Shown here: positions 58,780-60,000 of the stretch, one piece after another | Numbering within the stretch: position 1 is the stretch's first letter | Layout: each line of letters begins with the position of its first letter | NCBI GenBank assembly: GCA_950295325.1 | Contig: OX485805.1 | Span: 3,660,501-3,720,500, forward strand | Direction: 5' to 3' | Length of the DNA stretch: 60,000 nucleotides | Origin: Polytrichum commune | Taxonomy: Eukaryota > Streptophyta > Polytrichopsida > Polytrichales > Polytrichaceae | The notes under the pieces: generated by a model | The model's input: only the letters and a program-made list of their open reading frames with translations | The model's database searches: none | What the model was told of the DNA's origin: nothing | Program-made: the position numbers and the translations under genes

Positions 58780-59360
58780 ACAAAATTTGTCATTGATAAG
58801 TAAGTTTGAACTTTGTTGGTCATATCTACCCATATCAGATTTCGACCAGCTTTGATGTTGTAGTATCATGTCTACCTCCTGTCTCCACACCATATTCCAT
58901 CAATATTCTTCTGTCGCAATAAATACTTTGACAGGATTATCACATGATAAAGCAACAACCTAGTCTGAATTCTTTCCCACCATCTGCAAGAGCAATATAA
59001 TCGATTATGACAATATGTCTGCCAAGAAATCCAGTCGACATGGTATAGGACTGTACATTCAAACAAGTCAACTTTGCCGGGGCTTTCAATGGGCTGAGAC
59101 TCCATAATTTTTAAGTAGATCAATATATGGTGTTACCATCGTTAACGATGTTACAACAGTATTTGTCATGGATATTTTTTTCGTTCCAGTGTACCCTTCC
59201 ATATCAGATAGATAGCAGCTTTGATATTGTAGTAGGTATCAACAATAATTACCAATATTCCTTCATGGCAAAAGAAACGTCACATTGATAAGCTTATCAA
59301 GATTATCACAAGTGACATGATTGATCAACTAGTCTGAATCCTATTTCTTCCTAATTCAGT
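58780..59360. repeat. Diverged tandem duplication, about 370-bp spacing
   Basis: Blocks around 58830-58960 recur around 59200-59335: CCATATCAGAT, AGCTTTGAT(G/A)TTGTAGTA, AATATTC.TTC, GATTATCACA and AACTAGTCTGAAT.C. They may be duplicated intron/exon parts of a minus-strand gene starting at 59547. Confidence 0.5.
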
Positions 59361-59468
59361 TCGATAAGATTATGAACATCTACAAAATTCTCTGTGAGCA
59401 GCTGAGATCGAAATCATCAACACAATGCAGGAATGAATGAAATGTTGCTTGTGAATCTAATTACATAC

Positions 59469-59547
59469 CAGTGTCCAAAATATTGTTTCTGAAATATATG
59501 AGAACGGCGAGTGTGCTCAGTGCAAGAGCACTGCGAGTGCGTGCCAT
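59469..59547 (-). CDS. Possible first exon with signal peptide; rest of gene not resolved
   Basis: ATG at 59547 opens MARTRSALALSTLAVLIYFR, a short basic start and a hydrophobic core like a secretory signal peptide. The frame runs to a good donor (ACTG|GTATGT) at 59469. Downstream minus-strand DNA (58.7-59.4 kb) has acceptor-like sites and open frames, but none that I can join in phase or recognise. It could equally be a chance ORF. Confidence 0.3.
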
Positions 59548-60000
59548 TATTCTCGATTGCACAGAAATAAATCGTCAGAACTGGATAATTTCATCAACAC
59601 AAAACACTTTTGTGCGTGTGTAATTCTCAACGAGTATAACCAGACTTGTGGTGTGCAAGCTAAGCACAGATCGGTAAGATTGTAATGACTGATTGAGCAG
59701 CTTAAGATTAAGATTAAGGACTTCCCAGACCCCTTTGCCATGAGCCTTGCAAAGGATCAAATAAGTTAGCAGAAACCCGCATTTCGCTTAAAATATAAAT
59801 TAGATTTACCCACAATTAATGAGTGTTGCTCGCTCTTTATATATTTATATATAAAATAAACGTGGTGTGTTAGTAATTGAATATACTGGTGTAAGTTCCT
59901 CAAGCATAGCATTGTGAGCATGCATGTAATTGTGTAAGGACATTCTCTTTCTATTCTACACTTGATACATGCAATGAGGTTGCATTCACGAATAGCTTAT

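Overview
The window is nuclear DNA of a land plant. It holds GT-AG spliced genes with short exons, AT-rich spacers and many plant-type transposons. An intron-rich cyclic-nucleotide-binding (CNB) gene of this sort is more typical of algae, bryophytes or other seedless plants than of flowering plants. A seedless plant is therefore my best guess, not a proven assignment. Several genes were rebuilt exon by exon by checking splice sites and reading phase by eye, because no single long frame shows them.

Layout. (1) 309-3289, minus: the 5' part of a CNB-domain gene that runs off the left edge. (2) 6602-8759, minus: a complete five-exon SmF (spliceosomal Sm core) gene with a 589-bp inverted-repeat element in its last intron. 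(3) 8890-17071: a Mutator-like element (MULE) with TIRs of about 0.5 kb and a 9-bp target duplication, lying 130 bp upstream of the SmF start codon. A copia LTR retrotransposon (8896-11550, 5-bp duplication) sits 6 bp inside its left TIR. (4) 18194-19483: an internally deleted pogo/Tigger element whose end is related to the inner half of the MULE TIRs. (5) 19.5-24.2 kb: repeats. (6) about 24.25-32.1 kb, plus: a 12-coding-exon LisH/CTLH/CRA (RanBPM-like) gene with a 5'-UTR intron. (7) 35486-39049, minus: a three-exon GT61 glycosyltransferase with a signal anchor and tandem duplications in both introns. (8) 39.4-50.5 kb: a repeat island with two hAT-like MITEs in opposite orientation, two fold-back elements and a decayed SWIM-type transposase. 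(9) 51223-53574, minus: KIN17, three exons. (10) 53.7-59.4 kb: repeats. (11) 59469-59547, minus: a possible signal-peptide first exon.

The host genes are housekeeping or cell-biology genes (splicing, RNA/DNA metabolism, ubiquitin-ligase scaffold, Golgi glycosylation, cyclic-nucleotide sensing). They show no operon-like logic. The most striking structure is the nest SmF promoter <- MULE <- copia. Its insertion order is fixed by the two target duplications, and the MULE has pogo-like DNA in both TIRs. I saw no CRISPR array, rRNA or convincing tRNA gene.
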